Below, piece by piece: positions 45,032 to 54,068 of a stretch of 64,000 nucleotides of DNA; the stretch's first letter is position 1, and each line of letters starts with the position of its first letter. The DNA comes from Halobellus litoreus (GTDB lineage Archaea > Halobacteriota > Halobacteria > Halobacteriales > Haloferacaceae), in NCBI RefSeq assembly GCF_024464595.1, contig NZ_JANHAW010000001.1, positions 1,133,083 through 1,197,082 of the forward strand, read 5' to 3'. Under the pieces are notes generated by a model. It was not told the DNA's origin. It saw nothing but the letters and a program-made list of their open reading frames with translations, and searched no databases. The position numbers and the translations under genes are program-made.

Positions 45032-46233
45032 CAGCCGCGAGAGCCGTCGGTCGGCCCCGTCTCCTCGTGCAGCGTCGCTTCGAGTCGGTCACGGGCGTCG
45101 CGGAGGCGCTCGAGTTCGGCCGCGGCCGCGCCGGAGTTGACTCGTTCGCGCGCCTCGGCGTCCAGTTCCTCGTGCGCGCGGGCGACGAACCGCAGTTCCT
45201 CGTAGTCGTCGCGGCGCGTGCGGTCCCGCACCGTCCGGAGGCGCGCGACCGTCTCCTCGCTCGCGAAGCGGCCGAGCAGCGACATCGCCTCGCGGGCCCA
45301 GAGTCGAAGGGACTCGGCCGTCGGCGGCGGGAGCTCGACCGTCAGCGGGTCCGCCGAGAGGCGTTCGAGATACGTGCGGTGGACCGCGACGGTCGTCTGC
45401 AACAGCGCGGGATCCTCGGCGTAGTGGTCGAGTTTCGACCCCGAGTAGTCGGCGTACTCCAGGAGCGTGGGAATCGGTTCGTCGGCGTCGGGGCTCTCGC
45501 GGGCGAACTCCCTGAGGTCCCGCGGCGGCGACCGGAACTCGACGAGCGGGAACGAGTCCGCACGCTCCAAGAGCGCGATCACCTCGGCGGCCGCCGCCGA
45601 CTCGTAGAACTCCCGGAACTCCTCGGTGACGGCGTCGTTGTACGCTCGAATGGGCTCGCGGAGTTCTTCGACCGGCGCGTCGAGGTCGGCGTCGGCGAAG
45701 GCGAGCGTCTCCTCGCGTCGTTCGATCTCCTCGTCGAGGTCGCGGAGGCAGAGCTTCGCGTCCCGGCGGGCCTTCGAGACCGCCTCCTCGGTCTCCTCGC
45801 GCCGATCCAGGAGGGCGACGTAGTCGGCGGCGGCTTCGAGGTCGTCGCGCGCGCCCTCGAAGTCGTCCTCGCTCAGTCGACGGCGGTCCATCCGCTCGGC
45901 GGCGGCCTCGAAGGCGTCCGTGGCGGGAACGTCGTCGGAGAGTTCCTCCAGGAGGCCGAGGAACTTGTCCTGGAACTCAACGTACGCCTGGAAGTCACCG
46001 GTTCCGGTCGCCGAATCCTCGTACTGATCGAGCAGCCGGTGGGCCTTCCGGTACGTGTCGGCGGCGGCGACGACGGCCTCCTCGCCGGCGTCGTCGATCT
46101 CCGATTCGACCGTCTCGCGACGCTCCCGGGCCGCTCGGAGGTCGTCGACGCGCGCCTCGGCGGCGTCCAGCAGCGCCGCCGCGCCCTCGGCCCCGCGTTC
46201 CGCGTCGTCCGTGCTCGACTCTGACTCTGCCAT
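45031..46233 (-). CDS. Coiled-coil conserved haloarchaeal protein
   Basis: The 400-residue acidic protein begins with MAESESSTDDAERGAEGAAALLDAAE and has long coiled-coil-like helices (about 20-60, 130-200 and 340-400) around a more globular middle (TDAFEAAAERMDRRRL... YNDAVTEEFREFYESAAAAEV). It overlaps the next gene by 4 bases (ATGA) and follows hisI by 5 bases on the same strand. I recall this as a haloarchaeal DUF7118-like family, unverified. A structural or scaffolding role is only an inference from the coils. Confidence 0.7.
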   Translation of the reverse strand: MAESESSTDDAERGAEGAAALLDAAEARVDDLRAARERRETVESEIDDAGEEAVVAAADTYRKAHRLLDQYEDSATGTGDFQAYVEFQDKFLGLLEELSDDVPATDAFEAAAERMDRRRLSEDDFEGARDDLEAAADYVALLDRREETEEAVSKARRDAKLCLRDLDEEIERREETLAFADADLDAPVEELREPIRAYNDAVTEEFREFYESAAAAEVIALLERADSFPLVEFRSPPRDLREFARESPDADEPIPTLLEYADYSGSKLDHYAEDPALLQTTVAVHRTYLERLSADPLTVELPPPTAESLRLWAREAMSLLGRFASEETVARLRTVRDRTRRDDYEELRFVARAHEELDAEARERVNSGAAAAELERLRDARDRLEATLHEETGPTDGSRG

Positions 46234-46238
46234 CGATC

Positions 46239-46607
46239 TCACTCGTAGACGTCGTCGGGATCGAACACGCGCTCGCCGACGTGCTCGCCGTCGACCGTGC
46301 GGTAGAAGCACGACCGGTGGCCCGTGTGACACGCGCCGCCGGTCTGCTCGACGAGGTACAGCAGCGTGTCGGCGTCGCAGTCGACGCGGATCTCCTCGAC
46401 CGACTGCGTGTGCCCGCTCGTCGCGCCCTTCTCCCAGAGCTCGTCGCGGCTGCGGGAGTAGTAGTGCGCCCGGCCGGTCTCGCGCGTCCGTTCGAGCGCC
46501 TCCGGCGAGACGTACGCCAGCATCAACACCTCGCCGGTGTCGGCGTCCTGTGCCACGGCGGGGACGAGTCCGTCCGCGCCGAAGTCGACCTCGACGTCCT
46601 CTGTCAT
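46239..46607 (-). CDS. hisI: Phosphoribosyl-AMP cyclohydrolase
   Basis: HisI opens the adenine ring of phosphoribosyl-AMP in histidine synthesis. The 122-residue stand-alone form has the metal motifs [10 protein letters not shown] and [14 protein letters not shown] with Cys and His ligands, and [18 protein letters not shown]. The stand-alone HisE is not in the window. It is the first gene of a run with the coiled-coil protein and the small membrane protein. Confidence 0.95.
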   Translation of the reverse strand: MTEDVEVDFGADGLVPAVAQDADTGEVLMLAYVSPEALERTRETGRAHYYSRSRDELWEKGATSGHTQSVEEIRVDCDADTLLYLVEQTGGACHTGHRSCFYRTVDGEHVGERVFDPDDVYE

Positions 46608-46678
46608 TGGTTCGACCGACGGGAGTCCGGCCGATAGGTCTTTTGCCCCCGTCGCACGGCGTCGGCGTCGAAACGGCG

Positions 46679-47752
46679 TCAGAAGACGCCGAGCGCACCG
46701 AGCGCGCCGAAGACGATGTCGCCGTACGTGAAGGCCACGAGCGTCCCGACGAACATCGGGACGAGGAACGGAATCCCCGGCGAGATCCAGACCTCCTCCT
46801 GCTCGGAGACGACGTCGAGTCCGCCGCGGAGTTTCTCCGGGGTGGTCCCGTAGGCGCTCCCCTCGATGTCGTCGAGGAACGCCTCGGCCGCCCACGGGTC
46901 GTCGGCCTCGGCGGCGACTCCGACGTCGCCGCCGTCGGTCTCGTCCGGTACCTCGCCGTCGCGTTCGGGCGAGATCCCGCCGTCGGACTCGACGCCCGTA
47001 GCCGCCTCACTCGGATTCGCGGAACCGTCGCTCGCGCCGTCGCCCCCCACGTCGACCGCCCCGTCGGTCGGATCGTACGTGTCACCGACGCTCCCGGGAG
47101 CACGGAACCGTTCGGGAGCCGCCCGTAACTCGTCGAGGGTCAGCCCCCGCCAGCGGAGATACATCCGCAAGGCGTCGATGTCGAGGCCGTTCCGGGAGAA
47201 GCCGTCGGGGGTTTCGTAGAGGCGGCCGTGCGCCTCGGCGAGATCGGCGACGTCGACCCGCGTGCCGAGAAACGAGACCGGAAACCGGACCTCGCCGTCG
47301 AGGACGTTCCGAACGCCGAGCGCGAGCGGGTAGGCGGCGGCGAGGAGCACCGTGTTCGTGAGAATCGTCATCGAGAAGACGCCGAGCGTCGTCACGACCT
47401 CCGGTAGCGCGAACCCGAGGAAGTAGTACGTCGGGAAGGTGGGGAGAAGAATGGCGATCGTGATGAGCGCCTTCGCGTCCGCGCCGCCGAAGCCGCCGAT
47501 CCACCAGAAGCCGTAGGCGATCGGCGCGACCAGAAAGAGGCTGATGGCGACGCGGACGAAGAACAGCACGTCCGCGGACGTCGCAAGCGAGAGGTGGCCG
47601 ACGGCGTCCCACGCGAGGAGGAGGAGACCCAGTCCGACCAGGGGGTACCAGGTCCGCGTCGGCACCCGCCTGGTCTCGACGTCCCGCCACGCCGTCCACC
47701 CGAGAACCGGGAGCACGACCAGTCGAAGCAGATCCGGAGCGCTGGCGAACAT
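46679..47752 (-). CDS. pibD: Prepilin/preflagellin peptidase (type A24)
   Basis: The 357-residue membrane aspartic protease cleaves class III signal peptides of pilins and archaellins. It has Asp24 in [10 protein letters not shown] and Asp92 in GFGGADAK (the GxGD-type motif), the two catalytic aspartates. There are about six membrane segments with a long acidic insert (about 215-300) between the two C-terminal ones. The insert is unusual in length and low-complexity. No pilin or archaellin genes are nearby. Confidence 0.88.
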   Translation of the reverse strand: MFASAPDLLRLVVLPVLGWTAWRDVETRRVPTRTWYPLVGLGLLLLAWDAVGHLSLATSADVLFFVRVAISLFLVAPIAYGFWWIGGFGGADAKALITIAILLPTFPTYYFLGFALPEVVTTLGVFSMTILTNTVLLAAAYPLALGVRNVLDGEVRFPVSFLGTRVDVADLAEAHGRLYETPDGFSRNGLDIDALRMYLRWRGLTLDELRAAPERFRAPGSVGDTYDPTDGAVDVGGDGASDGSANPSEAATGVESDGGISPERDGEVPDETDGGDVGVAAEADDPWAAEAFLDDIEGSAYGTTPEKLRGGLDVVSEQEEVWISPGIPFLVPMFVGTLVAFTYGDIVFGALGALGVF

Positions 47753-47910
47753 ACAGGGGAAGCGAACCGGGGGGAGTTGTAGTTTGCGTCTGTACGTTTA
47801 GCAGTATTTAGTTGAGAGTAAAACCGTCCGGAACGGTGCGGAGAAGACCTTGGACCCGCCCGCGGCTATCCCGTCTGAACCTTTTTACCCGAGAGCGCCA
47901 CAGAGCGAGT

Positions 47911-49761
47911 GTGGACCCCGATCGGATTCCCTCGTCGTTTCCGGCCCCGAGCTACCGCGGCGCGCAGGAGGAGGCGCTGTCGGACATCCGCGACGCGTTC
48001 GCCGCCGGGAACGACGTCGTCCTCGTCCGCGCGCCGACGGGGAGCGGGAAGTCCCTTCTCGCGCGGGCGATCGCGGGCGCGGCGGCGACGACCGACGACG
48101 TCTCGCCCGCCGAGGCGACCGACGCGTACTACACCACGCCGCAGGTCTCCCAACTCGACGACGTCGCCGAGGACCCGCTGCTCGACGACCTGAACGTGAT
48201 CAGGGGGAAGTCGAACTACACGTGCATCCTGAACGGCGAGACCGACACGCCGGTCGACCGCGCCCCGTGCGCGAGACACTCGGGCTTCGACTGCTCGGTC
48301 CGGCACCGCTGTCCGTACTTCTCCGACCGGGCGATCGCTTCTAACCGCCGCATCGCGGCGATGACGCTGGCGTACTTTATGCAGACCGCCGGATCCGACG
48401 TCTTCCGGAAGCGCGACGTCGTCGTGATCGACGAGGCGCACGGCCTCTCGGAGTGGGCGGAGATGTACGCGACCGTGGATCTGAACCCGCGGACGGTGCC
48501 GGTGTGGGACGACGTGGGGATTCCGGACGTCGCCGCCGACGGCGATCCGCTCGAACGGACCGTGCGCTTCGCCGAGACGCTCGCCGGTGTGGCCGAGCGC
48601 GCGAAGGACGAGTTGCTCAGAAAGCCCGAACTGACGCCCGAAGAGGCGGCGCGGCGCGACCGGTTACAGGAACTTCGCTCGGAACTCCAGTGGTTCGTCG
48701 AGGACTACCGAAACCCCGAGAGCCCGACGACCTGGGTCGTCGACCAGCCCGACGGCGAGGGGAGCGCGATCACGATCAAGCCGCTCGATCCGGCGCGCTA
48801 CCTCCATCACACGGTCTGGGACCGCGGCAACAAGTTCGCGCTCCTGTCGGCGACGATCCTGAATAAGGCGTCGTTCTGTCGGGGCGTCGGCCTCGACCCT
48901 GCGAGCGTCGCCCTCGTCGACGTCGAGCACACCTTTCCGGTCGAGAACCGCCCGCTGTACGACGTGACTCGGGGGAAGATGACGTACGACGAGCGCGACG
49001 AGACGCTCCCGAAGGTGGCGCGAACGCTCGTCCGAATTATGGCGAACCACCCGGACGAGAAGGGCCTCGTGCACTGTCACTCCTACGCGATCCAGTCGGA
49101 ACTCCGCCGCCGGCTCGCCCAACTCGGCCTCGGGGGTCGCGTTCGCGTGCACGACCGAGAGGACCGCGACGCCGAACTGGAGTCCTGGAAGACGACCGAC
49201 GACCCCGACGTCTTCCTCTCGGTCAAGATGGAGGAGGCCTTAGACCTCGACGGTGAGCTCTGTCGCTGGCAGGTCGTCTGCAAGGCGCCGTACCTCAACA
49301 CGAACGACTCGCGGGTCGAACGCCGGCTCGAAGACGGGCAGTGGGCGTGGTACCGGCGCGCGGCGCTCCGAACCGTCATCCAGGCGTGCGGCCGCGTCGT
49401 CCGTTCGCCGGAGGACTACGGTGCGACCTACCTGGCCGACTCGTCGCTGCTCGACCTGTTCGAGCGGACGCGGAGCGATATGCCGGGGTGGTTCCGCGAG
49501 CAGGTCGATCGACTGTCGGAACCGGACCTCCCCGAGTTCGATCAGGTCGCGGCCGGCGGTGCGTCCGGTTCAGCTGCGGGATCGGGCCGCTCGAAATCGT
49601 CGGCGACGAACCGTCGCCGGACGTCGAACCGAAGCGGCGGACGATCGGCGACGGGGTCGTCGCGGTCGACGGGACCGAGCGGAGAGCGCGCTACTTCCGA
49701 CGGAGCCAGTGACGACGACCGGTCGAATCACCCGCTCTCGGACGTCTGGGGGGACGGGTAG
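47911..49761 (+). CDS. XPD/Rad3-like DNA helicase with iron-sulfur cluster
   Basis: The 616-residue superfamily 2 helicase has Walker A APTGSGKS (41-48), a four-Cys iron-sulfur set (Cys105, Cys120, Cys128, Cys134), a DEAH box (174-177) and the C-terminal helicase motifs (QACGRVVRSPEDYG). This is the XPD/Rad3/DinG type that unwinds 5' to 3' and is used in repair. About 70 residues at the end are disordered (Ser/Gly/Arg-rich). GTG 47911 is chosen because a T-rich box at 47881-47886 lies about 27 bases upstream; an extra Arg-rich leader would precede it otherwise. Confidence 0.88.
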   Translation: MDPDRIPSSFPAPSYRGAQEEALSDIRDAFAAGNDVVLVRAPTGSGKSLLARAIAGAAATTDDVSPAEATDAYYTTPQVSQLDDVAEDPLLDDLNVIRGKSNYTCILNGETDTPVDRAPCARHSGFDCSVRHRCPYFSDRAIASNRRIAAMTLAYFMQTAGSDVFRKRDVVVIDEAHGLSEWAEMYATVDLNPRTVPVWDDVGIPDVAADGDPLERTVRFAETLAGVAERAKDELLRKPELTPEEAARRDRLQELRSELQWFVEDYRNPESPTTWVVDQPDGEGSAITIKPLDPARYLHHTVWDRGNKFALLSATILNKASFCRGVGLDPASVALVDVEHTFPVENRPLYDVTRGKMTYDERDETLPKVARTLVRIMANHPDEKGLVHCHSYAIQSELRRRLAQLGLGGRVRVHDREDRDAELESWKTTDDPDVFLSVKMEEALDLDGELCRWQVVCKAPYLNTNDSRVERRLEDGQWAWYRRAALRTVIQACGRVVRSPEDYGATYLADSSLLDLFERTRSDMPGWFREQVDRLSEPDLPEFDQVAAGGASGSAAGSGRSKSSATNRRRTSNRSGGRSATGSSRSTGPSGERATSDGASDDDRSNHPLSDVWGDG

Positions 49762-49816
49762 CGGCCGTTGTCGTGGTCATCGCGCAGCGGTACGGTCCAC
49801 CAGTCGGACCGGCCGA

Positions 49817-49903
49817 TCAGAAGAGTAGCGCCGCCCCGTAGGCGAACGAGGAACCGACCATCAGAAGGACGAGTATCAGCGCGAGCACCTGCTGTCGATC
49901 CAT
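49817..49903 (-). CDS. 28-residue single-span membrane microprotein
   Basis: ATG at 49903 reads MDRQQVLALILVLLMVGSSF and continues AYGAALLF to a TGA at 49817-49819. It is one strong hydrophobic helix with a basic/acidic start (DRQQ). I recall closely similar tiny proteins in other haloarchaea, which supports it being real. It is too short for routine gene callers. It reads convergently to the helicase gene. Function unknown. Confidence 0.6.
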   Translation of the reverse strand: MDRQQVLALILVLLMVGSSFAYGAALLF

Positions 49904-50159
49904 AGCCAGTGTTCGACCCCCGGTAATTCAATTCTTTCGCCCGACGACCGCTTCCAAGGGGGCCGCTGTGTAGGTTCACAGCGAATCGGCTCGATCCCGA
50001 AACAGATACATAATGAATGTTAATTTGGGTTTGGATACAACGTATGAACTCTAATATTATCGGACGAACGTTTTCTACAATCGCGTCTTCGTTGTTCATT
50101 GAGACTCTATCTCACAGAATACTTAACACTACCCGGATCGTGTGTCAGCGTGTCCGGCA
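49904..50159. promoter_or_regulatory. AT-rich gap before the HTH-like small gene
   Basis: This 256-base gap is much richer in A and T than its surroundings (stretches such as taatgaatgttaatttgg and actctaatattatcgg, 50010-50060). No gene of size is supported. The stretch CAGAATACTTAACAC (50115-50129) is a TATA-like box about 35-40 bases before the next start at 50160. The composition suggests a regulated or recently acquired promoter. Confidence 0.5.
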
Positions 50160-50348
50160 ATGTACACCCACGGGCTGAACACGGCGATGACCCTGTACCG
50201 GAACGGAACACTGACGCTCTCACAGGCGGCGTCTCGGGCGGGCCGCTCGAGGGACGCGTTCGCCACGGCGCTCGTGCGGCACGGCATTTCCGTTCGCGAG
50301 AATCATGTTCGCTCGCGGACTGCGGAGGAATCGCTTCGGGCCGACTGA
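50160..50348 (+). CDS. Small UPF0175-like helix-turn-helix protein
   Basis: The 62-residue protein (MYTHGLNTAMTLYRNGTLTLSQAASRAGRSRDAFATALVRHGI) resembles the short haloarchaeal DNA-binding proteins of the UPF0175 sort. The helix-turn-helix is TLTLSQAASRAGRSRDAFATAL. I chose ATG 50160 because the upstream in-frame stretch starts in the AT-rich promoter. It might regulate its own gene or act as an antitoxin, but no toxin-like partner is seen. Confidence 0.6.
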   Translation: MYTHGLNTAMTLYRNGTLTLSQAASRAGRSRDAFATALVRHGISVRENHVRSRTAEESLRAD

Positions 50349-50402
50349 GGTTTCGTCCCGCTGCTTCTCACTCGATCGATGCCTTCAGCGCCCGCCGTAC
50401 CA

Positions 50403-51530
50403 TTATTCGTCGTTCTCGCTGCCCGCGTCTCCGGCGGGAAGAATGTGTAGGCCGGCACGACTTTTCAACACCGACACGGTGTCGGCGTCGCTGTCGACGT
50501 ACGACGGCCGCGAGATGGTCTTCGATTCGTACGTCTCGGGATCGAGCACCTGGATCGCGTACTCGTCCTCGACGGCCACGACGGTCGTCTCGGCCGCCTC
50601 GTCGGCGGTCCCGATCAGGCGGGCGTCGGGGGTCTCGCCCTCTTCGAAGGCGGCCTCGTAGGGCTCGCCGGAGGTGAGCCGAACGCCCTTGAGGTTCCCG
50701 CGGACGCTCCTCACCAGCACTGGCCCCTCGTCGTCGTCGGGGTTCACCACGTCACCGGGCGTGAACTTCGGGAGCCGAACGGCGTAGGTCACCCGGTAGA
50801 CCTCGTTGCCGTCGCCGTCCTCCGTCACGAGCGTCGGGTACTCCTCGACGTTGCCGCCGAGTTCCCGGACGATCCGCTTCGCGACGCCGCCACCCATCTG
50901 GTTCGTCGAGATCTTGATGTCGGTGCCGTCGTCAGTTTCGGTGATCTCGGAGATGAACGCCTCGCGGTCGCCCGTCGCCTCGCGCTCTGCGATGTAGGAC
51001 TCCGCGATCTCGACCGCGCGTTCTTCCTCTTCGGCGGTCGGCGTCCGGTCCTCGGCCCGCACTTGGACGATGCTGGCGTAGTAGCCGCCGGCGATCCGGC
51101 CGCAGCGCTCGCAGGTCTGTCGGGAGATGTAGACCGGGACCGTCACGGTCTCCTCGCGGTAGGTGTCGCGGACGATGCCACCGAACGTGCAGTGCATCCG
51201 GATGGTGTTCTCGTCGATCTGTTCGGGCTCGACGCCCCAGCGGACGTCCTCGGCCTTCAGGTGGATGCCGAGGGCCTCGGTCACCTGCTCGATCGCGACG
51301 TCGGTGTAATCTTCGGCGTCGACGTCGACCCAGCGGTTGCCCTCGTAGACCGCGCCGCACTGCGAACAGACGCGGACCTCGATCCGGTCGGGCGCGTCGA
51401 CGAGATCGAAGTCCTCGAAGTAACAGTCGTCACAGAGGACGGCGTCGCGCTCGCGAGGTTCACCGGGGAGCGGGTCCTCGCGCTCCGGAACCGGATCCCC
51501 ACAGCGAGGGCAGAAGTCTCCCGAACTCAT
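50403..51530 (-). CDS. nmd3: NMD3-like ribosome-associated protein
   Basis: The 375-residue protein is the archaeal form of NMD3, the factor that in eukaryotes binds and exports the large ribosomal subunit. The zinc cysteines are visible: FCPRCGDP and LCDDCYFED (about 7-36), VCSQCGAVYE (about 54-63) and TCERCGRIAGG (about 138-148). The remaining part is an eIF5A-like/OB region. In archaea it is thought to act in ribosome maturation. The ATG at 51530 begins MSSGDFCPRCG. Confidence 0.88.
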   Translation of the reverse strand: MSSGDFCPRCGDPVPEREDPLPGEPRERDAVLCDDCYFEDFDLVDAPDRIEVRVCSQCGAVYEGNRWVDVDAEDYTDVAIEQVTEALGIHLKAEDVRWGVEPEQIDENTIRMHCTFGGIVRDTYREETVTVPVYISRQTCERCGRIAGGYYASIVQVRAEDRTPTAEEEERAVEIAESYIAEREATGDREAFISEITETDDGTDIKISTNQMGGGVAKRIVRELGGNVEEYPTLVTEDGDGNEVYRVTYAVRLPKFTPGDVVNPDDDEGPVLVRSVRGNLKGVRLTSGEPYEAAFEEGETPDARLIGTADEAAETTVVAVEDEYAIQVLDPETYESKTISRPSYVDSDADTVSVLKSRAGLHILPAGDAGSENDE

Positions 51531-51660
51531 CGGTTCCCGTAGACGACCGAGGCGGTTAAGCGCGACGAAGCGAACCGAATGCGGCGTGCTGTCTCGGCGC
51601 GTGCTCGAACGGCCGCCGTTCCTGCAACACCGTTTATTACCCCGAAGCCGTAGGTCGGGT

Positions 51661-52530
51661 ATGGAGTGGAAACCCGACTGGGGACTCAGGGGCCGGATGG
51701 TCCTCACGATGTTCCTGCTTTTCGCCCTCTATCTCGTCTTCGTGGGGGCGCTGTGGCAGACGAACTCGTTCGTCTTCCTCCCGCTGATGGGCGTGTTCGT
51801 CCTCGCACAGTTCTTCTTCAGCGACAAACTGGCGCTGTACAGTATGGGCGCGAAGAAGGTCTCCGAGGAGGAGTATCCGGAGCTTCACGCGACGGTGTCG
51901 CGGCTCAGCCAGCAGGCCGACCTGCCGAAGCCCACCGTCGCCGTCGCCGACTCGCGCGTCCCGAACGCCTTCGCGGCCGGGCGTTCGCAGAAAAAGTCGA
52001 CGGTCTGCGTGACGACCGGCCTCCTCCGGACGCTCGACCGCGACGAACTGGAAGGCGTGATCGCCCACGAACTCGCGCACGTGAAGAACCGCGACGTGAT
52101 GGTGATGACCATCGCGTCGTTCCTCTCGACGGTCGCGTTCATGATCGTCCGGATGGGCTTCTGGTTCGGCGGCGGGCGGAACCGCCAGGGCGGCGGCGGC
52201 TTCCTCGTCGCCATCGTCGCCTCGCTCGTCGTCTGGATCGTCTCGTTCTTCCTGATCCGCGCGCTCTCGCGGTACCGCGAGTTCGCGGCCGATCGAGGGG
52301 GTGCGCTCATCACGGGCCGGCCCTCGGCGCTCGCCTCCGCGCTCCTGAAGATCGACGGCCGGATGGACAAGGTCCCGAAGGAGGACCTCCGCGAGCAGTC
52401 GGAGATGAACGCGTTCTTCATCGTGCCGCTGAAGAGCGACGTCATCGGACGACTGTTCAGCACCCACCCGGCGACCGAGAAGCGCGTCGACCGCCTGCGC
52501 AACCTCGAACGCGAACTGGAGTCGCGGTGA
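51661..52530 (+). CDS. htpX: HtpX-type membrane zinc metalloprotease
   Basis: The 289-residue M48 protease degrades misfolded membrane proteins. It has two N-terminal membrane segments (RMVLTMFLLFALYLVFVGALW, FVFLPLMGVFVLAQFFF), the HELAH motif (136-140), two more segments after it, and the third ligand region REFAADRGGA. Length is typical. A TATA-like TTTATTACC lies about 25-35 bases upstream. It is followed after 27 bases by the PspAB-like gene, an arrangement known from other haloarchaea. Confidence 0.95.
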   Translation: MEWKPDWGLRGRMVLTMFLLFALYLVFVGALWQTNSFVFLPLMGVFVLAQFFFSDKLALYSMGAKKVSEEEYPELHATVSRLSQQADLPKPTVAVADSRVPNAFAAGRSQKKSTVCVTTGLLRTLDRDELEGVIAHELAHVKNRDVMVMTIASFLSTVAFMIVRMGFWFGGGRNRQGGGGFLVAIVASLVVWIVSFFLIRALSRYREFAADRGGALITGRPSALASALLKIDGRMDKVPKEDLREQSEMNAFFIVPLKSDVIGRLFSTHPATEKRVDRLRNLERELESR

Positions 52531-52557
52531 GATGTCACTACCGGAGGACACACGCTG

Positions 52558-53193
52558 ATGGGACTCTTCGACACGATCCGAACCGTCCTCGGCACGAACG
52601 CCGAGGCGGACGCGACGCGCGACGCCGACCCGGAGGACCTCTTCGGGATGAGCACCGCCTACGTCACGATGGAGGCCGACCTCGGGTTCGTCTCCGTCGG
52701 CGCCGCGGCGCTCTGTTTCTCGGGCGTCGACAGCACTGACTTCGCCGAGACCGTCGACGACGTCGAGGCGATCCTCCGCGCCGGCGAGGAGGAGACCGGC
52801 ACGGAGTTCGAACTCCGCGAGGACAGCCACGGCTGGGAGTGGGTCGTCCTCCGCGACGACGACCCCGAAGACCTGGTGACGAGCGTCCACTTCGCGGCCG
52901 ACGAGTTCATCGAGCGGGGCTACGGCTCGCGGATCCTCGCCGCGGTCTTCGGCTTCGAGCGGATCGAAGACCGTCGTGGTGGCGACGACGGCGACGCCGA
53001 CCGCGCCTACTGGATCTACTCGTTCCGGCGGGGCGCGTACTACCCGTTCGCCCCGAAGCGCGGCAAGGAGCGGGACCAGCGTCTGGAGTTCAAGCTGGAG
53101 TCGATGCTCGACGGCGAGTTGGGACTGGAGGACGACGAGTCCTACTGGTACCCGATGTGGCCCGACCGCGACGGCGGCCATCCCTGGGAGTGA
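52558..53193 (+). CDS. pspAB: PspAB-like protein, partner of HtpX
   Basis: The 211-residue protein MGLFDTIRTVLGTNAEADATR matches haloarchaeal proteins called PspA-associated PspAB, found next to HtpX. It is soluble and acidic, with WEWVVLRDDD and YWIYSFRRGAYYPFAPKRGKERDQRLEFKLE as the conserved parts. A role in envelope stress is inferred only from the HtpX neighbour; no PspA gene is in the window. Confidence 0.82.
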   Translation: MGLFDTIRTVLGTNAEADATRDADPEDLFGMSTAYVTMEADLGFVSVGAAALCFSGVDSTDFAETVDDVEAILRAGEEETGTEFELREDSHGWEWVVLRDDDPEDLVTSVHFAADEFIERGYGSRILAAVFGFERIEDRRGGDDGDADRAYWIYSFRRGAYYPFAPKRGKERDQRLEFKLESMLDGELGLEDDESYWYPMWPDRDGGHPWE

Positions 53194-53202
53194 GCGGTCT
53201 GG

Positions 53203-53341
53203 CGGACAGTCGGCACGACGGTTTCTGCCCGGACACTCCGGATTCGGACCGGTTCTCCCGCGTCGACGTGCCGAACAACCGCTGCTCGACGCGGGGCGGA
53301 TCTCAGCTCACGTCGGGACTGGCCCCGTCTTCGTATGTAAA
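53203..53341 (-). ncRNA. Predicted pseudoknotted small RNA, copy D
   Basis: Minus-strand and most divergent copy. The TATA-like TTTACATAC is the complement of 53333-53341. The hairpin arms 53287-53295 / 53257-53265 are perfectly paired, with the same 21-base loop. The loop TCGGCAC (complement of 53268-53274) pairs with GTGCCGA (complement of 53210-53216). The 3' motif has one change (ACTGTCCG) and the inner stem is only about 5 bp (53229-53233 / 53237-53241). It runs toward pspAB and faces away from the lipoprotein gene at 53409. Confidence 0.72.
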
Positions 53342-53408
53342 CGCTCGCCGCGATCGGCGGTGGCCGTTCCCGTGGCTATTTTATTCTCCACCCGAGTAGC
53401 TTCGCTCG

Positions 53409-54068
53409 ATGCCCTCCAACGCGCCCTCGCCGAGTAGGCGACGGCTCCTCCAGTCGATCGCTGCCGTCCTCGGGGCCTCCGCGCTCGCCGGCTGCGGCGG
53501 CAGCGGTTCCGCTTCAGGCACCGCCCGCGCGGGTCCGAACGTCGAACCCCCCCAAGACGCTCTGACCGATCCGACGCACGTCAGCCTCCGGAACTCCGAA
53601 CTGGCCCCGATCGTCGAGGATCCGGATTCGGAGACGGACGCGTCGGAGAGCGATACCGCCGGCACGCCGCGGTTCGACGACTGGCAACACGACCTCGTCG
53701 TCGACGCCGAGCGAGCCGGGTCGCTCACGTTCGCGGACGTCGACGGCGCCGACGAGGCCCGCGCGCTCCTCGACGAGACCGACTTCGAGTCGGAGTCGGT
53801 GTACGTCGAGGGGCACGTCGTCCCCGAGTGCTACGAGCGACGGCTCTGCTGGGTTCGGTGGACCGACTCGGAGATCGAGACCGACTACGCGCGGATCCTT
53901 CGGGACGCGGACGTCGCCTGCGAGGCCGACGCCGACGACTTCGTGACGAACCTCATCCGCATCCCGGCCGCGCTGAACCCCGACGACGTCCGGAGCTACG
54001 GATCCAGCAGCGGTAGCGGTCCCTGTCGCCGTCCTGCGGGCGAACGAACGGAGGGTGAGTCCGCGTGA
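53409..54068 (+). CDS. Tat lipoprotein of unknown function
   Basis: The 219-residue protein has a twin-arginine signal with a lipobox: RRRLLQSIAAVLGASALAGC, so it is exported and lipid-anchored at Cys32. The mature part contains paired Cys (VPECYERRLCWVRW) and an acidic repeat-like region. It is coupled to the next lipoprotein gene by a 4-base overlap. Nothing links it to a known family. Confidence 0.78.
   Translation: MPSNAPSPSRRRLLQSIAAVLGASALAGCGGSGSASGTARAGPNVEPPQDALTDPTHVSLRNSELAPIVEDPDSETDASESDTAGTPRFDDWQHDLVVDAERAGSLTFADVDGADEARALLDETDFESESVYVEGHVVPECYERRLCWVRWTDSEIETDYARILRDADVACEADADDFVTNLIRIPAALNPDDVRSYGSSSGSGPCRRPAGERTEGESA

Noticed and set aside
49728-50099. 123-residue minus-strand frame in the AT-rich gap
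   Set aside because: No family resemblance, unnatural composition and overlap with the end of the helicase gene and with the better 28-residue frame.
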